DNA of 64,000 nt, taken from the NCBI GenBank assembly GCA_034336665.1, contig CM067570.1:26431002-26495001 (forward strand), written 5' to 3'. Position numbers and translations under genes: made by a program. Each line of letters begins with the position of its first letter. Within the stretch, counting starts at the first letter, position 1. Origin of the DNA: Luscinia megarhynchos (Eukaryota > Chordata > Aves > Passeriformes > Turdidae). Of this stretch, positions 36,301-49,400 are shown one piece after another. The notes below the pieces were generated by a model. That model was not told where the DNA came from. It saw only the letters and a list, made by a program, of their open reading frames with translations, and searched no databases.

Positions 36301-39300
36301 TATATTGCTTTACTGAAGCAATGGTCACATCAAACTACCCAAAACAAAGAGCCAGCAGCTGACAGGGACAGCTGCTGAAGAGGGAGAACTGACAGACAGG
36401 TTTTCATCTGCACTTTCTGTTGACAAGTCTTGCCAAAAAAAAAAAAAAAATCCATGTGCCTTTTCATTGTGTCAGCAGTTAATCAAAAAGGCGATTCAGC
36501 ATGAAAGTGTGTGGCAGAAGCACCCTCCCCACACAGTGGTGTTAATTTCCCATGGTGAGACTGCTTAAACTCACATGTTAATTATGTGACAGCTGATAGA
36601 TAATCTTTGTGCTCTTCAAAGTGACCTTTTGATTACCAGCAGTACTATCGTATGTTGCTCATTTTGTTGTCCTCACCTCCACTGTTCTTGGGTGCAACCA
36701 TCTCTCTTTGAAAGGCAAGACTCTGAAATACCCTCTGTGATAGCTTTAGCTCTGTGGCACTTGTCATTGGACAAAGCAGGTTGGGGTTTCTATTTTTCTT
36801 TTAATTTGTGGAAGGAACTAACACATTTCTTCTGAGTTTTCTCTTCCAGGCTGTTTGTTTCTCCAATCACTACTATGGCTCAAAACTTCTGGGCAGCAGA
36901 AGCACCTTTACTGCTGCCAACACAGGTTTTGCAGGCTTTCAGCTCATGGGAACCCTTTTGTTTTTCATGGGAAACCTGCCACAGCTAGCCAACCTCTCAT
37001 GGGCAGAGGCACTCATCCAGCATGAAGTCACGTATGTTTACTGCGCTGCACTGCAGTAAGCAGCTGCTCTGGGGACTCACCCTCTGATATCAATGTTGGC
37101 AGAGACTCCTTGGTCACTCCTTCACTGACTTCAGTCACAACACGTTGGTTTGTGGTCGGGTCTCCCTCTCCCCACCCCGTCCTTCTCCTCATATCCACTA
37201 GAGGGATACCTAAGAGCACAGGAACAGGGACATTTCCTCTGCCCCTAACCCCATAATGCCACATGCTACCGCCTTTGGTCACTGTGGTTAGGACCTTATT
37301 TTTTGAATAGTTGCAGGCACAATTCAGGATTACTCATTATAAATTGCTAATTAGTTAGTGAGAGGCGGTCAGAAATGAGCTTATTGCTGAAGACTGTATG
37401 ACAATATGGCATTTTTCCATATATTCCAAATATTCAGGCAGCATAAACTTCTCTGAGTGAAAGGAGCACATTTAGGAGTGGGGAAAAACCAGTAAGAGGC
37501 CCAAAGAAGTAGATGATGTCTAGCTGGAAGAAGTAGGAGAGGTGATGGAGGGATGCCAGAATTTTCTTAGCTACTACCAAGCAGGAGTAGCCTGCTTGTT
37601 TCAATGCCTACTGGAAATAATGGAAATACTCCTAAAAACTACACAGGAACCTGAACAAAACTTCTGAAGCATCGGAGTCTTAGCTTTACAGAGTATGGGA
37701 TAAGAACAGAAACAGTGAACTCCTTGGCATTTATGTCAGCATGCTCACAGCTAGGAAGGAACTGATCATTCAAAAGAATCTTTTACCATCTCTTGGCGAA
37801 AACTCTAGTTTGTTATTGAATGTGAAGCAAGAATGAAACATTTCTGCATTGCAGATTCAAATTTTGTTGAATCTGTGCAAAATAATAAATTAAGGCTAAT
37901 ATGGACTTAGCAGGATCTAGCCTTTGAGCAGAAAGGCTAATATGTATGTAGATTTTCCCATATGAATGCCACAGTTCTTCATCACACACAAAACACAGAG
38001 TATTTTATACTTTCTAGAAAATATATTTCTTAAAATGCTAATAACAGTCAGAAAAGTAGTTATTTAGGTTTAAATACAGCTATCCTATTTCTACTCAAAA
38101 GCACTTCAGACCACTAAAGCATTGAATTACAGTAAGTAACTATCATACCAGAAAAACAAAAATACCCTATGTGTCTGTGGAACCAATCATAATTTCACTG
38201 GTATGGACACCTTGTGTAGGCTGGAGAAGCAGTGCTCTCCTCCTGGCAGCTCAATCTGAACATGCAGAGCAGATGGCAGCATCTTTTTTCTGTCTGACCA
38301 GCTTTATCAACCAGCAGCAGTTTAGCCAAGATCTTTAATCCAAGTATAAAATTTGTAAAATATTAATTTAATACTTGCATTCCTAAAGCATGAGTCTCTC
38401 AAAGGCAGGACAAGTAACAGAAAGGCAGATTTACCTCCCCTTCCATGGTTTTATAAAGTATTTTATGCCTTACTATGAATGTTCTGCACTGGCAATCATT
38501 AAATAAGAAAGAAGCAAATAGCAGTCTGATATCATGACAAACCAAAAAACTGTGTCACGCATTTTCAGAACTCAAATGAACTTTTGTGCTTGTGAGGTGG
38601 TTGTGTAATAGCAGCAAGAACTACCCACGAATATTTGCAAAAGGAATGCAAACAAAGCATTTTGAAAGAAGCTACTGAAACATGAGTGAGGATTAAAAAA
38701 ATAGTCGGAACCTGACTGCTTGGATTCTACTCTGTCTGGTCTGGGTAAATCCTGCACTACGATTTTCACAGATCTCTTCTCTTGCCTCTGACTGCAGACC
38801 ATGGGCCTTTCCTCCTTGTCCCCCTCCTTTCAAGTTTTCATCTGTCCTTCTGTGAATTTCCAATAACTACTGCAATTAACCCTCTTCTTTCTTCTTCAAG
38901 TCCTTTGCCTTTCCTGTGGGCCTGCACCTAAGTCCAGTCCCAGATTGTTAGGGTCTATGTCCCAGCTGGAAGAAGCCATCCAACAGGGAACACAAGACAG
39001 AAAAGATGGAGAAGTTCATTTGGGATCTTTCAAAGAAAATACTACATTCCACGAAAAAAAAAAAAAAAGCCAACTGGTGCAAAATGAAGTGGTCCTGAGT
39101 AAGGAGCTCTTAGGGGAGAAGTTGGTTTTGCAGAGGCAGATGGTTTATTTTTTTGAAAAAGTGAGGTATTTGTAATAATGTCAACATGTAGATTATCCAC
39201 ATTGAAATGTCTCATTATGTATGACTGAAACTAGCATCTTCTATTTATCTGAGGACAGATCTTTCAGTTTCACAAAGACATCAGGTTTTCAATGTCTGTA

Positions 39301-42300
39301 GGAACTCAGCTGTGCTTGAGGCAACAAATGTCAGTAAGGCCTACCATTAGTTCAGGAGGAAATATAAACTCTTGTATTGGATCCATGAGTGGGAATTGTT
39401 CTGGATTGCAAAGACCCAAAAGGATCTGCAAAGAAATTCAGGGAGAGTGGGGAAAGAATGCACATGCAAGTCTTTGTCAACAAATGAGATTCTTTCCTGG
39501 AGTGACAAGGAATATTGACACTTTACAGGTTGAGTTGCAGTCAAAATTCAAGATGTTCAAATTGATTTTTTAATCTTTAATTCTGTTAAATCTATTCACA
39601 GACTACTCAACAGGGGATATCACTCAAGCCTTTGTTTGAAATACATCAAGCCTTAAGAAAGATGTCCCAGTATTTCCTGAAACTGGTCATAACAAATGTG
39701 TTGCTGCCACATTGGGTGCAATGTCTACCGTGGGAAAATGCAGTGCTAGATTGTATAGCTATGTTCTGTTCATAAACTTACCTTTCTGTTCATAACTTAC
39801 CTTTCTGCCAGCCACAAAAAAGATTTGCTTATCTGATTGTTGAGAGCAAGCCATGTTTTTGCATCAAAGTCTGAAAAATAAAGCTTTATGCATCAAGAGA
39901 AATTACTGAAATGCTGTAGGCTCCTAGAGGTCGACTGAGTTTGCTTTATCCTGAAGAATTTAATTTGATGCTGTCTGAAAATAAGCAGGTGGGGATGAAC
40001 CAGTGCAATGTCTGCCATTTATCAGCAGTTAATGCATGTTCAGATGCTAACACTCCACCTCCTACTCCTCACTCTAACTCCTCTCTGGTGACTGGAAATA
40101 ATCTGCAAAGAAACTGACCTCCTCTAATTCTAACCCTGTAACATAAGAGATAACTGTGAGGAGGAACTTCTGAGTTTGAGCTACAACTTCCAAGTCTGTT
40201 CATCCTGTTTATTTCCAGGTATGCATATTATCCAATAACTGATGAATTTAGAATACAAAGGTATGCCTGAAGCTAAAACCAAGGACATGCAACATTGCTC
40301 TCTTCTGTCTTTGCTTCAAAAGGAAAGCTATGGAGCCACAGGTCTCATTTTAGCTTGATCTGAACTATCTATAATCTTTTTTTCTGCAGAATGACTAAGT
40401 TTTAACAAAACCAGCATTACTACTCTACACAGATTTAAAATTTCCTCCTGGTTATCTCTGTGCCATGTTAGTTCTATGCCCTTTCTGCTGTGGGTACCAT
40501 ATTTGGGATTCTAGACTCATCCATTTCTTTGTACACATGCCCAGGAAACAAATTAATCTTTAAATGCCTTACTCCAGCTGGCCTTTATTTTTTTTTAAGG
40601 GAAATTATGGATATATCTTTCAAAAGTCTTCATTGTAGGTACCTGTCTTTTGTTTCATTTACCATTTTTACATTTCACAGCAAAGCTGTCTGTATTTCAC
40701 GAATGAAGTGAAGGCTTGCAGGACAAAGTAGCCAGTCCCTGATCTTTTACCTCTCCCTTTAGAAAGCAAGAATCTGATTCTCAGCAGAGATATGCTGCTG
40801 GTTTTGTGGTTATCCCCTAAGATATCCCTGAGAGCTACCACGACATGAGCACTGGAGTGATGTCAGTCACTGGGTCCCTGTGGGCAAAAGCCCTAATGGG
40901 TCCTGCCAAGTGCAGCAAGCAATAACCACTGTTATTACTCCTCATGCATTGTAGGTACAGCAATGGAGGCTCAAAGGCCTAAGAACAGAAATAACCAGAC
41001 CAAATCCTTGATTTTGGCAGTCCAATACCTAATTTACAGGCTAACCCTCCAAACCAAAACCCAGTACTTATATTAGGTATTTAAGCTTTCACCACATGGA
41101 ATGGGCCAGCTGAGGATAAACTGCTACAGGAACATTTCTCTCATTAAAAAAATCAGTAGAAAGAGTTCTGCTGAACCATGTCCAGTTTGGGGGTAACTGT
41201 CCAGTTACAGTGCACATTAATGTGTCAACAGCCATTCAATATGTCACTGCCTTTGAAGCCTTAACATTTCTGCTTATCTACCTCCCTGAAGATAAGAACA
41301 CTTCTTTCATAATATCCCATGTAGCCATATTATCATCTGTCAGGATGGTCAATTGCTGAAATTTCTAACTTCCAGGAAGTTTTTCAAACAAACACTTAAA
41401 AGCCAGCAGACAGCTTAATATGCTTCAGACCCAAAAAACTCAACAACCTATATTTGCTACATTTGTAGGATTTACTGAGGCAACTAGACAAAAGAGCCAC
41501 TTGTAAAGTGGCAAGGGAGGAATCTTTGCTAATAATGACTGAGAAGCAGACAAGATTTGCACTGCAGAAAACAAAATGTAGGTCTGGATGTGATGAATCC
41601 TTGGAGTGTGAACACCTCAGTACAGCAGGTGGGGAGACGCTGTTTCCTGCAAGGTTTGGGCAAGATTTGGACAGGATTTGACTTGCCTGGAATGAACAAG
41701 CACTGTGCTGGTGCATAGGTACATAGAACAGCAAGAGACAAGAGAGCTCCCTCACAGTTCAGTAGATCTGCAGGCTCCCTGCTTCAGTATCTCCCAGAAT
41801 TCACACATATTTTGGGCTATTATCGACATGTGGGGTTGCAAGCTGTCCTTGACAAACCCATGTGTAAGGACTTAAAGAAGTAGTTGCCATCTCAAAACAC
41901 TGTCCTCTTAAGATAATGGAACCTGAGATAAGCACAGTTGGCACAACAGGAAGGAGCTGATTCCAGACCCAACAGAGGTAATGGTTTGGTTAGCATCTGG
42001 ACAAAAATTCCCACTGTGACAAAATATGGAAAAGGAAACAAGTGCTTATGCACACACTATCTCAGATTATTGGAATAGCATGTGTGCCCCATGGATACCC
42101 AGGACCTGGACTGTAGAAAAGTAGTACTTCCAGAAGAATATCTCTGGGATTATTGACTTTGGCACAGGGTCTTGTTTTGCACCGTAGGTGGGGCAGAGGC
42201 ATCTCTTATAACAGATTGTAAACACCAAACAGTGAAACTAAGAAGATGTTTCAAATCAGAAATATTAATTGTGGCAGCAGCATTCACATTTAATTTATTG

Positions 42301-43278
42301 ATTTCTAACAATACATAAAAGCCAAATTAATACAAAGAAAGTGAAGAAAATGAAGTAAACCCCAAAAAAGCTTCAGCTTTCAGTACCATTTCCAATGATC
42401 ACAATTACTATTACCTGCCTGGTCTCAAGCTGCTGTACCGTATCTTCCAGTCCTGTGCTCCCCTGTGCTATGTCTCTACTGTCTTATGACATCTCAAATG
42501 GCCTAAACACCTATGTTTAAGCAACTGCATTTCACCAACTCATCATGGTTACAGAGAGACAAATTGAAACAATAAAGATTTTATATCTTAATAGCCAATG
42601 CAAAAGCTCTTTAAGCGACTGACCTGATTTCTGTCACAGATACAGTGTCAGCTCAACAAATGAAGGGAAGACAAGAGAAATTGTAGAAGAGGCAGTGAAA
42701 TGATAAGAGCCTGCAGGCTGACACATCATCCATTCTCCCATTCAAAGCACATTGAACTCCATGTCAATTTTTCCACTGTGTTCAGAGGCTTTTGGCTTGC
42801 TCCATGAGATAAAGAAAGCTTCTGGTGGAAATTACACCTCTGTCAACTTTCGGGATAAAATCCTATGTATCTAGGCCAGCCATGGCAACTTGCCTGGCAT
42901 AGCAAAAGATAATTATAACTCTTGTTTCTTGAATGTTTTGAACACAAGAATACCTGTGCCAAAAGAGTCTAAACCTGCTTTACTACAAGTCAGAGCATCA
43001 CTTCTAGTGAAAAAGGTTCTGAATCCAACAAGCAAGGTTCTGATTCTTTGACAAAGATCTCTCCACTTACACTTCACTGCAAGACTCTAATCTAAATTAG
43101 AAAATTAGCTGAAGCCATTACAAAACCATTTATTATGTGAAGTTGTTTGTGTAATACATGGCAGTAAGTTACCTAGCATACCTTTAGACTTCATTCTAAC
43201 TTTCCTCTCCTGCAGCATTTGAGCTGTGCTGATCAGCAGATCTTTCTTGTTGAAAATATATGGTTCAAATGCAGAAGA
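33352..43278. other. Gene-free stretch between the AOX remnant and the intact AOX gene
   Basis: No exon or RNA gene recognised in nearly 10 kb. Two pure A runs are present (36435-36450, 16 A; 39054-39068, 15 A) without a clear retroposed body in front. Open frames, for example 36808-37059 plus and 37028-37282 minus, match no family I know. It should once have held the 5' exons of the second AOX copy; I found no molybdopterin, FAD or iron-sulfur motif in it. Confidence 0.5.
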
Positions 43279-43284
43279 TTTATT
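43279..43284 (-). terminator. Candidate AOX polyadenylation signal AATAAA
   Basis: TTTATT on the plus strand, about 200 bases beyond the tentative last AOX exon. Another copy at 43129-43134 is an alternative. Confidence 0.45.
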
Positions 43285-43481
43285 TCTAACAATTAAATGC
43301 AGTCATTTAAGCAAAATACTGTAATGAGTCCACTAGAGGAAGAATGAAGATAAGGATGTAAGATATGAAGTGCATATTTTTGGTAGCTGATTCTATTCAG
43401 GAAAAGAGAAAATACATTTATCTGTGTGTTGATTAGTGTGTCTTGGTGCAGTAAATCAGTTTTCCATTCCAGTCTTGTGCA

Positions 43482-46400
43482 CTATGGTTTGTCATTCACA
43501 CAGACGTGGCCCAAGGAGGAAGCAGCTCCATTGTTTGCCATCTAAGAGATAAGCAAGAAATGACAACAGTGACTTTATTTGACTGGCAACCTCCTAACAC
43601 TGCCCATATCAGGTCCCTCCAAGTCAGTGATAAGTGGGATTAGGACTAGAGAGGGATGGAGAAGCATGGTCCCTGCTCTGGTGGACCTCAGCTCCTGCAA
43701 ATTCCTGCAATGAGAGTAAACCCACAAACCTGCTGATGCAGGGGCCAATGGTGCCTCACCACAGTCACGAAATACCATCGGAGTAATCTGTGAATGAGAC
43801 CTCAAAAGTTTCCATAGCAGAGCCTCAGAGGTTCAGGGCACAGCATATAAGAACTTACCCAGAAAAAGAATTGTAATAGCAGTGGGAACATTACTACAGT
43901 AAAGAGTTGCAGAAAACAGAGCACAAAGGATCAGTATTATATGAAGAGCATTGCCTTGTTTGTTTTTCTTCTGTGTCTTTGTGTTCGCTCTGAGTCAATT
44001 ATTTTCTCCCAAAGAGTTCTGGGCATAGCAAGGCAGTGACAGTGCCAGCATGCAGTCAGTGGGGCAAAGCATCTGGAAGGAGACTTGAGACACTTAGAGG
44101 CTGATTCATTGCATGTTAATAAGATGAGCTATTTAATCCTCTATGGGATTTGACATCCAGAAGAAAGAAGAAGGGTTCAGAGAAAGAGAGGGTTGTAAAA
44201 ATTATGCAAATTTAGGAAAAAAAAATTATACAAAACCCAGGGAAATTCCAATACAATGTTTGAATGGCATTTGTTGAAATAACTGGTGCAAATTAGACCT
44301 GTTACCAGATATTTCAATTACAAGGAGCTATATATAAAGCATGACTGGTTGGAGACATCATTAGGCACTCCACTATTTAGGGGTGCTAAAATCAGACACC
44401 ACTCCTACCCAGTCATGGTTAAACAGAGCCTTCCCCCGCCTTCTCTTACCATCTCAGTAAAGGCATCAGCGCAGTTTGCCCGTATTTGCTCAGCAGTCAG
44501 GGGGCTGTTCAGTGCAAAGGTCTTCTTCAGTCCTCTTTCATTCCTCACACCAGTTACTGCATCTCTCAAAGCAAAGAACACAGAGCATCCCAAGAAAAAT
44601 CCTGCCTCACCTATCCCCTGAAAAAGATTTAGAAAAGTCAGTCTCTCATATAAATACACATACAGTCCTATTTTGTATTGCATAGTATACACAAGTAAGC
44701 TGCACACTCTGAACGACATTATGATTTCTCCATCAATAAATATTTTTATTCTAACTTTTCAGTTTATCACCACATTTAGAAGTATGGTTTTGAATTCATC
44801 TTGCAGCTTCTGTGTATGGTCTGTTAACAAAACTCTAAAATCACTACTTGCCAACCATTAAAGTGACGCAATATCTGGCTTTATGTTTTCTTAGTTTCTC
44901 TGATGTCATAAATAAAACAATTTACTGGACACTTGTCTGAAATGCTGAAGGAGAGGAACCGAGAACTGATGTGTTTTATATCCAAGTAATTTCAAAGTTT
45001 GGCCTGGGATCTAAGAATCAGCCCCTGTGATGATCTGCTTACCTTGGATGCATAGATGGCATAAGGATTTTGAGAAGATGACAGCAGGGAAACACTAAAC
45101 TGTTCCGGAATATCACAAACAGCAGGGATCTTATACTGATCTGGACCCCGAGTATAGAGGACTCCTTCTGAAGAATACTTTAACTCCTCCATTGTGTACA
45201 GGCCAATTCCTTGAACAAAAGCACCTTCAATCTTTAATTAAGAAAAGAAATAGCATTTATGCACTCATGTTTGGTTAACTGAGAAAACTTCACCAAGAAC
45301 TCATTTGTATCACTAGCTGTTACTGTAATATATGTGAGGCCTAATGCACTTCTGTTTGCATAATGAGATTCTTCAACATTTTGGGGCAATTATAATGGAA
45401 AAGCTTTCATACTCCTCTCTCATACCCGAGAAGACAAATGCTTGTATGATGAAGTGATGAAATCTGTGGACCAGCCTGCAATGAATAAAGATGTTTCCCT
45501 GCTATCAAGTGGGGAAGGCAGGTCAAAAAACTTGGAGACTGTAGATCACAAACAGGATTTAAGTCCAGTTGATAGAAGACATACACACATACTGGAAGTA
45601 CTACAGGTTGAAATCATGGGTAAAATTCAAGCTTTTTTGACATCTACAGAGTTCTGACACTAATTCAATTGGAGGAAGTCTAAAGGCAAAAGACATTCTG
45701 ATATGATGTATAATCTAGTAAGAAATGATTTTTTTTCTGAATTAATGAGGTAATCTTCATTTCAGATAAAAGCAATAGTGTAATAGAAATAAGGCATCAG
45801 AAAATTCTTGGCACGTACCTGTCCTATATCCACAGCTGGATTTATGCTGCATCCAATGTCCATAACAATGTCTGTTCTGAGGTTCTGTTAATAAAATTCA
45901 GATTTATATCACCCAAAGAGATGGACTGAAAGCATTAGAAGATAATGTGGTCAGAGCTGGTATTTAGTGAAATAAGAAATACTGAGATAGAGGCCCCTCC
46001 ATGTACATAATTTCAGAATAATTTTCAATATCTCATCACAAGCAAAATGAGCTGATCTCAACTTTTACAGAAGTTTAGCCAGAGACAGCCCTGCCAGATT
46101 TTTCCCACTGCTCAACGAAATGCCCATACAAATGTACAGATAGAGGGCATATGATCATCAGTCTGTACCTTTAGCTATCCAGATGGTGAAAAGCCTGGAA
46201 ATTCAATATTGCTATAAGGTGTTTGCTGGCAAAGAGGGACAGAACAAGCAAAGATGTTAGATGTCAGCCATAACACAAAAGGTGAACATGTATGACACTG
46301 ACGTGTCAGAAGCTGGTTAATACTGCACGGCTTTCATTCTGCTCCACCTGTAATTCATATTTACATCATTGATATATTTACTATCATGTGACAGATGACT

Positions 46401-49400
46401 TATTAACCCCAAATCTGAATGATTATTGGAGCAAGCCTTTTTCACATTACTTTCAAAAGTTCTCTGACATTCAGTTATTACCTTGTGATCTCCTGTTAGA
46501 CAATTAATTTCAACCTCTGAACAAGCAGCTCCGAAAATAAAATATGTGAATGGGTGTCCTTCCCCTTTCTCCCAGTCCATGTATTCATTGTAACCTCTGA
46601 TGGAAGAAATAAAGTCCACAAGAAGAAAACTGATCACAGTCTGCATTATAACAAAGCACATAAACACATAAGTTTGAAAGTGCTTGTGAAATCTTAAGTA
46701 CAAAGTCGTAAATGAAATCCTAAGTAACAGCTCAAAACTTCAAAATTTCATGAAAGCCTACAGAACACCACTAGTTTAGGTTTGATGCCTCTGGTATTTG
46801 TATAAAATGCAGCAGACAAGCAAGCTATTTCAATTCAGGACAATCTATAATCAATTCAGCATAATCCTAGAAATATGCTAATAAAAGCACAGTAACCTAA
46901 TACAGAATAAACATTCAAGATAGTCATTATTGTTGTAATAGCACATAAAGGAATTTAGAAAAAGGGAGGAAAACTTGTCTGGACCTTTGAAAGAATAATT
47001 TACAAGAGATAAATGAAAAAGTTAAAATTACAGAAACACTCTACAGAATTGAGAGGATTAAAAGAGGAATATTGAAATAAAGGTGCAATTACTTAGAAGG
47101 GATGGGATTAACTGAGGACGCCATAGTAGTCAGGAATGATGGGGTAAATCCAAGGACATGAGAGGACAGTGAAATGTGCTATGTTCCAAACATGGCAGCT
47201 ATGTGACTAAGGTATATTTTCTGACTATGTATGACTGAAATGTCATTGCTGAGCATATTTAAGATTATCACAAAGCAATTATAGGACAGAACCATGCACC
47301 CAAAAAGGGATACACAAAATCCATATATTCAGCTTCTCATAATCCATTTACCTCATTTGCCTTTGAGATTCTTGGAAGTACAGAATATGACTGGATAAGA
47401 ACTAGATCAATACAGGGTCTGAGGCTCAGGGATCTGCAGATACTTTTGGATAGCATTAAATATTGACAGCAAAGTATGACTGCTGTTCCTTACTTTGGTG
47501 ATATCAACATTCCTAAAGGGCTGCACAGGCAGAACACGTATTTGAACAGGCTTAACAGCAGGAAGGGACATTTTGTTTGGACATTTCTTGGTGTTTTATA
47601 AAATATGGGTTCGCAAGTGCCCTTTCAACTTACTTCAGAATGCCCAGGGACCTGAAAAGTTGCTATTTATAAGGAAGAACCACCAGCAGAAGGAGAGGAG
47701 ATAAGGCACAGCTTATTTCTAGCTTATAGCAATCCAACCTCCAGTAAATAAATTATATCCCACTTTACATATGACTGTTACAGGTAGCAGTCACTTTCTT
47801 GATGCTTTCTGATTTGGTAAATGTCAAATCACGGAGCAAAGATGGCACAAAATATTCTTTTAATACTTTCTAGAGTCCACAGAGGATTAGACATAAATTA
47901 ACACCTAAACTTTATGCTTCCAACCCTCCATATATCAACCAGTTATATAAAACACAAAACGAGCTATTAGAAAGATCTATTAGACAGGATCTTCTCTTTA
48001 CAACATTAATTATCTTCAGAAATCAGTCCTGGTCTAATTTATGCATTTTTAAGGAACAAAAATATATTACCTAAAATAGCCAGTAGCTGAAAGGTTCACA
48101 CTCTGTTCAAAAGCTTCTTTAATCTGTAAAATATAGCAATGCTTGTGGTAAACCAAGGAATGAGTCAGGAAGGAACACAGCATAGACATATTTACTTTAT
48201 TTACATATTCACTTAAAACCCAAACTGTAAAAATTGTAAAGAAATGAAGACAAGCTGAGTTAAGCATGTTTGGCTGCACATGGTGTCTAATACTACAGAA
48301 CTAAACCCCTCCTGAATGAACAATCTCAATTTTTTGGCAATACAAGAAGGAATAGACCTGTCAACAGTGGCGTTCTTGCAGAATCTTTTTTACTGGTAAT
48401 ACCACAGTCAGAAAGGGCCCTACTCAGTTTTTCTGATCAAGTTCAATAGAGATTGTCTCTCTCTGTCAGCTAACCAGATCTGGCTGATAAGTCACTGATT
48501 ATATTGGGTCATGCAACTGTTTGTGTGAAGAGTGCATGTGCAATCTTCTGCTTTTTCTTTGATAAATGCCTTTATCTTAACCCACAGACTTGTTGGGTTT
48601 TTTCCATCTCATTTTCTTCCCCTATCTCACTGAGAAAGGGGGTGATAGAGCAGTTTGTTGGGCACCTGGAGTCCAGCCAAGGTCAAACCATTCACTGACA
48701 TAAAAGATCTGCATGACCTATTTGCACAAAAATAACAGTTTTTAAGAGAAATGCTCTTTGTAAAGTTCTACCAGTCATAAAAGCGACAGCATGAGGTCCC
48801 ATATCTATTCCCTTTGAGTGATTCTCATCTTAAATTTACTCAGTTTACAAGTCAAGAAATTTTTGTGAGGCTTTTGGTCAGTTTTACTGACTTTCTAAGA
48901 TATAAAGTTACTTCTCTACATTTATTAACATTCCTTCTTTGGTCAGCCATTTCTGATAATACTTTTGGTATGTCTGAATGATCCAAATTAATTGCATACC
49001 TGTTAGAGAAGATTAGGTATTTTGGATCAGTGTTTACATTGTTATTCCTAAACAGGGCTTACACAGAGCCAAGGCCTTTTCTGCTTTTTGGAATGTCCCA
49101 GTGGCAAGGAGGCTGGAGGTGCATGGGAACCTGGGATAACTGACCCCAACTGAGCAAAGGGATATTCAGACCATGTGGCATCATGCTCAGTATATAAAGT
49201 GGGTGGAAGGAGGAACAGTGGGACATTTGAAGTGCTGGTGTTTGTCTTCCCAAGTAACCATTATGTGTGATGGCACCCTGCTCTCTCAGAGATGGCTGAA
49301 CACCTGCCTGCCCATGGGAAAGACTGAAAAAAATATTTGCTTTGCTTTGGTTGTGTGTATGACTTTTGCTTTAGCCATTAAACTGTCCTTAATTCAAGTC

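Noticed and set aside
37028..37282. Minus-strand frame considered as a missing exon of the second AOX copy.
   Set aside because: No alignment with any AOX segment.
36435..39068. Two pure A runs (16 and 15 bases) as tails of retroposed genes.
   Set aside because: No recognisable coding or repeat body in front of either run and no obvious target-site duplication.
43575..43805. Alternative last exon for AOX after a TTCACAG acceptor near 43790.
   Set aside because: Reads on for about 70 residues without the Pro-Trp ending; the exon at 43541 has that ending, though in another frame.
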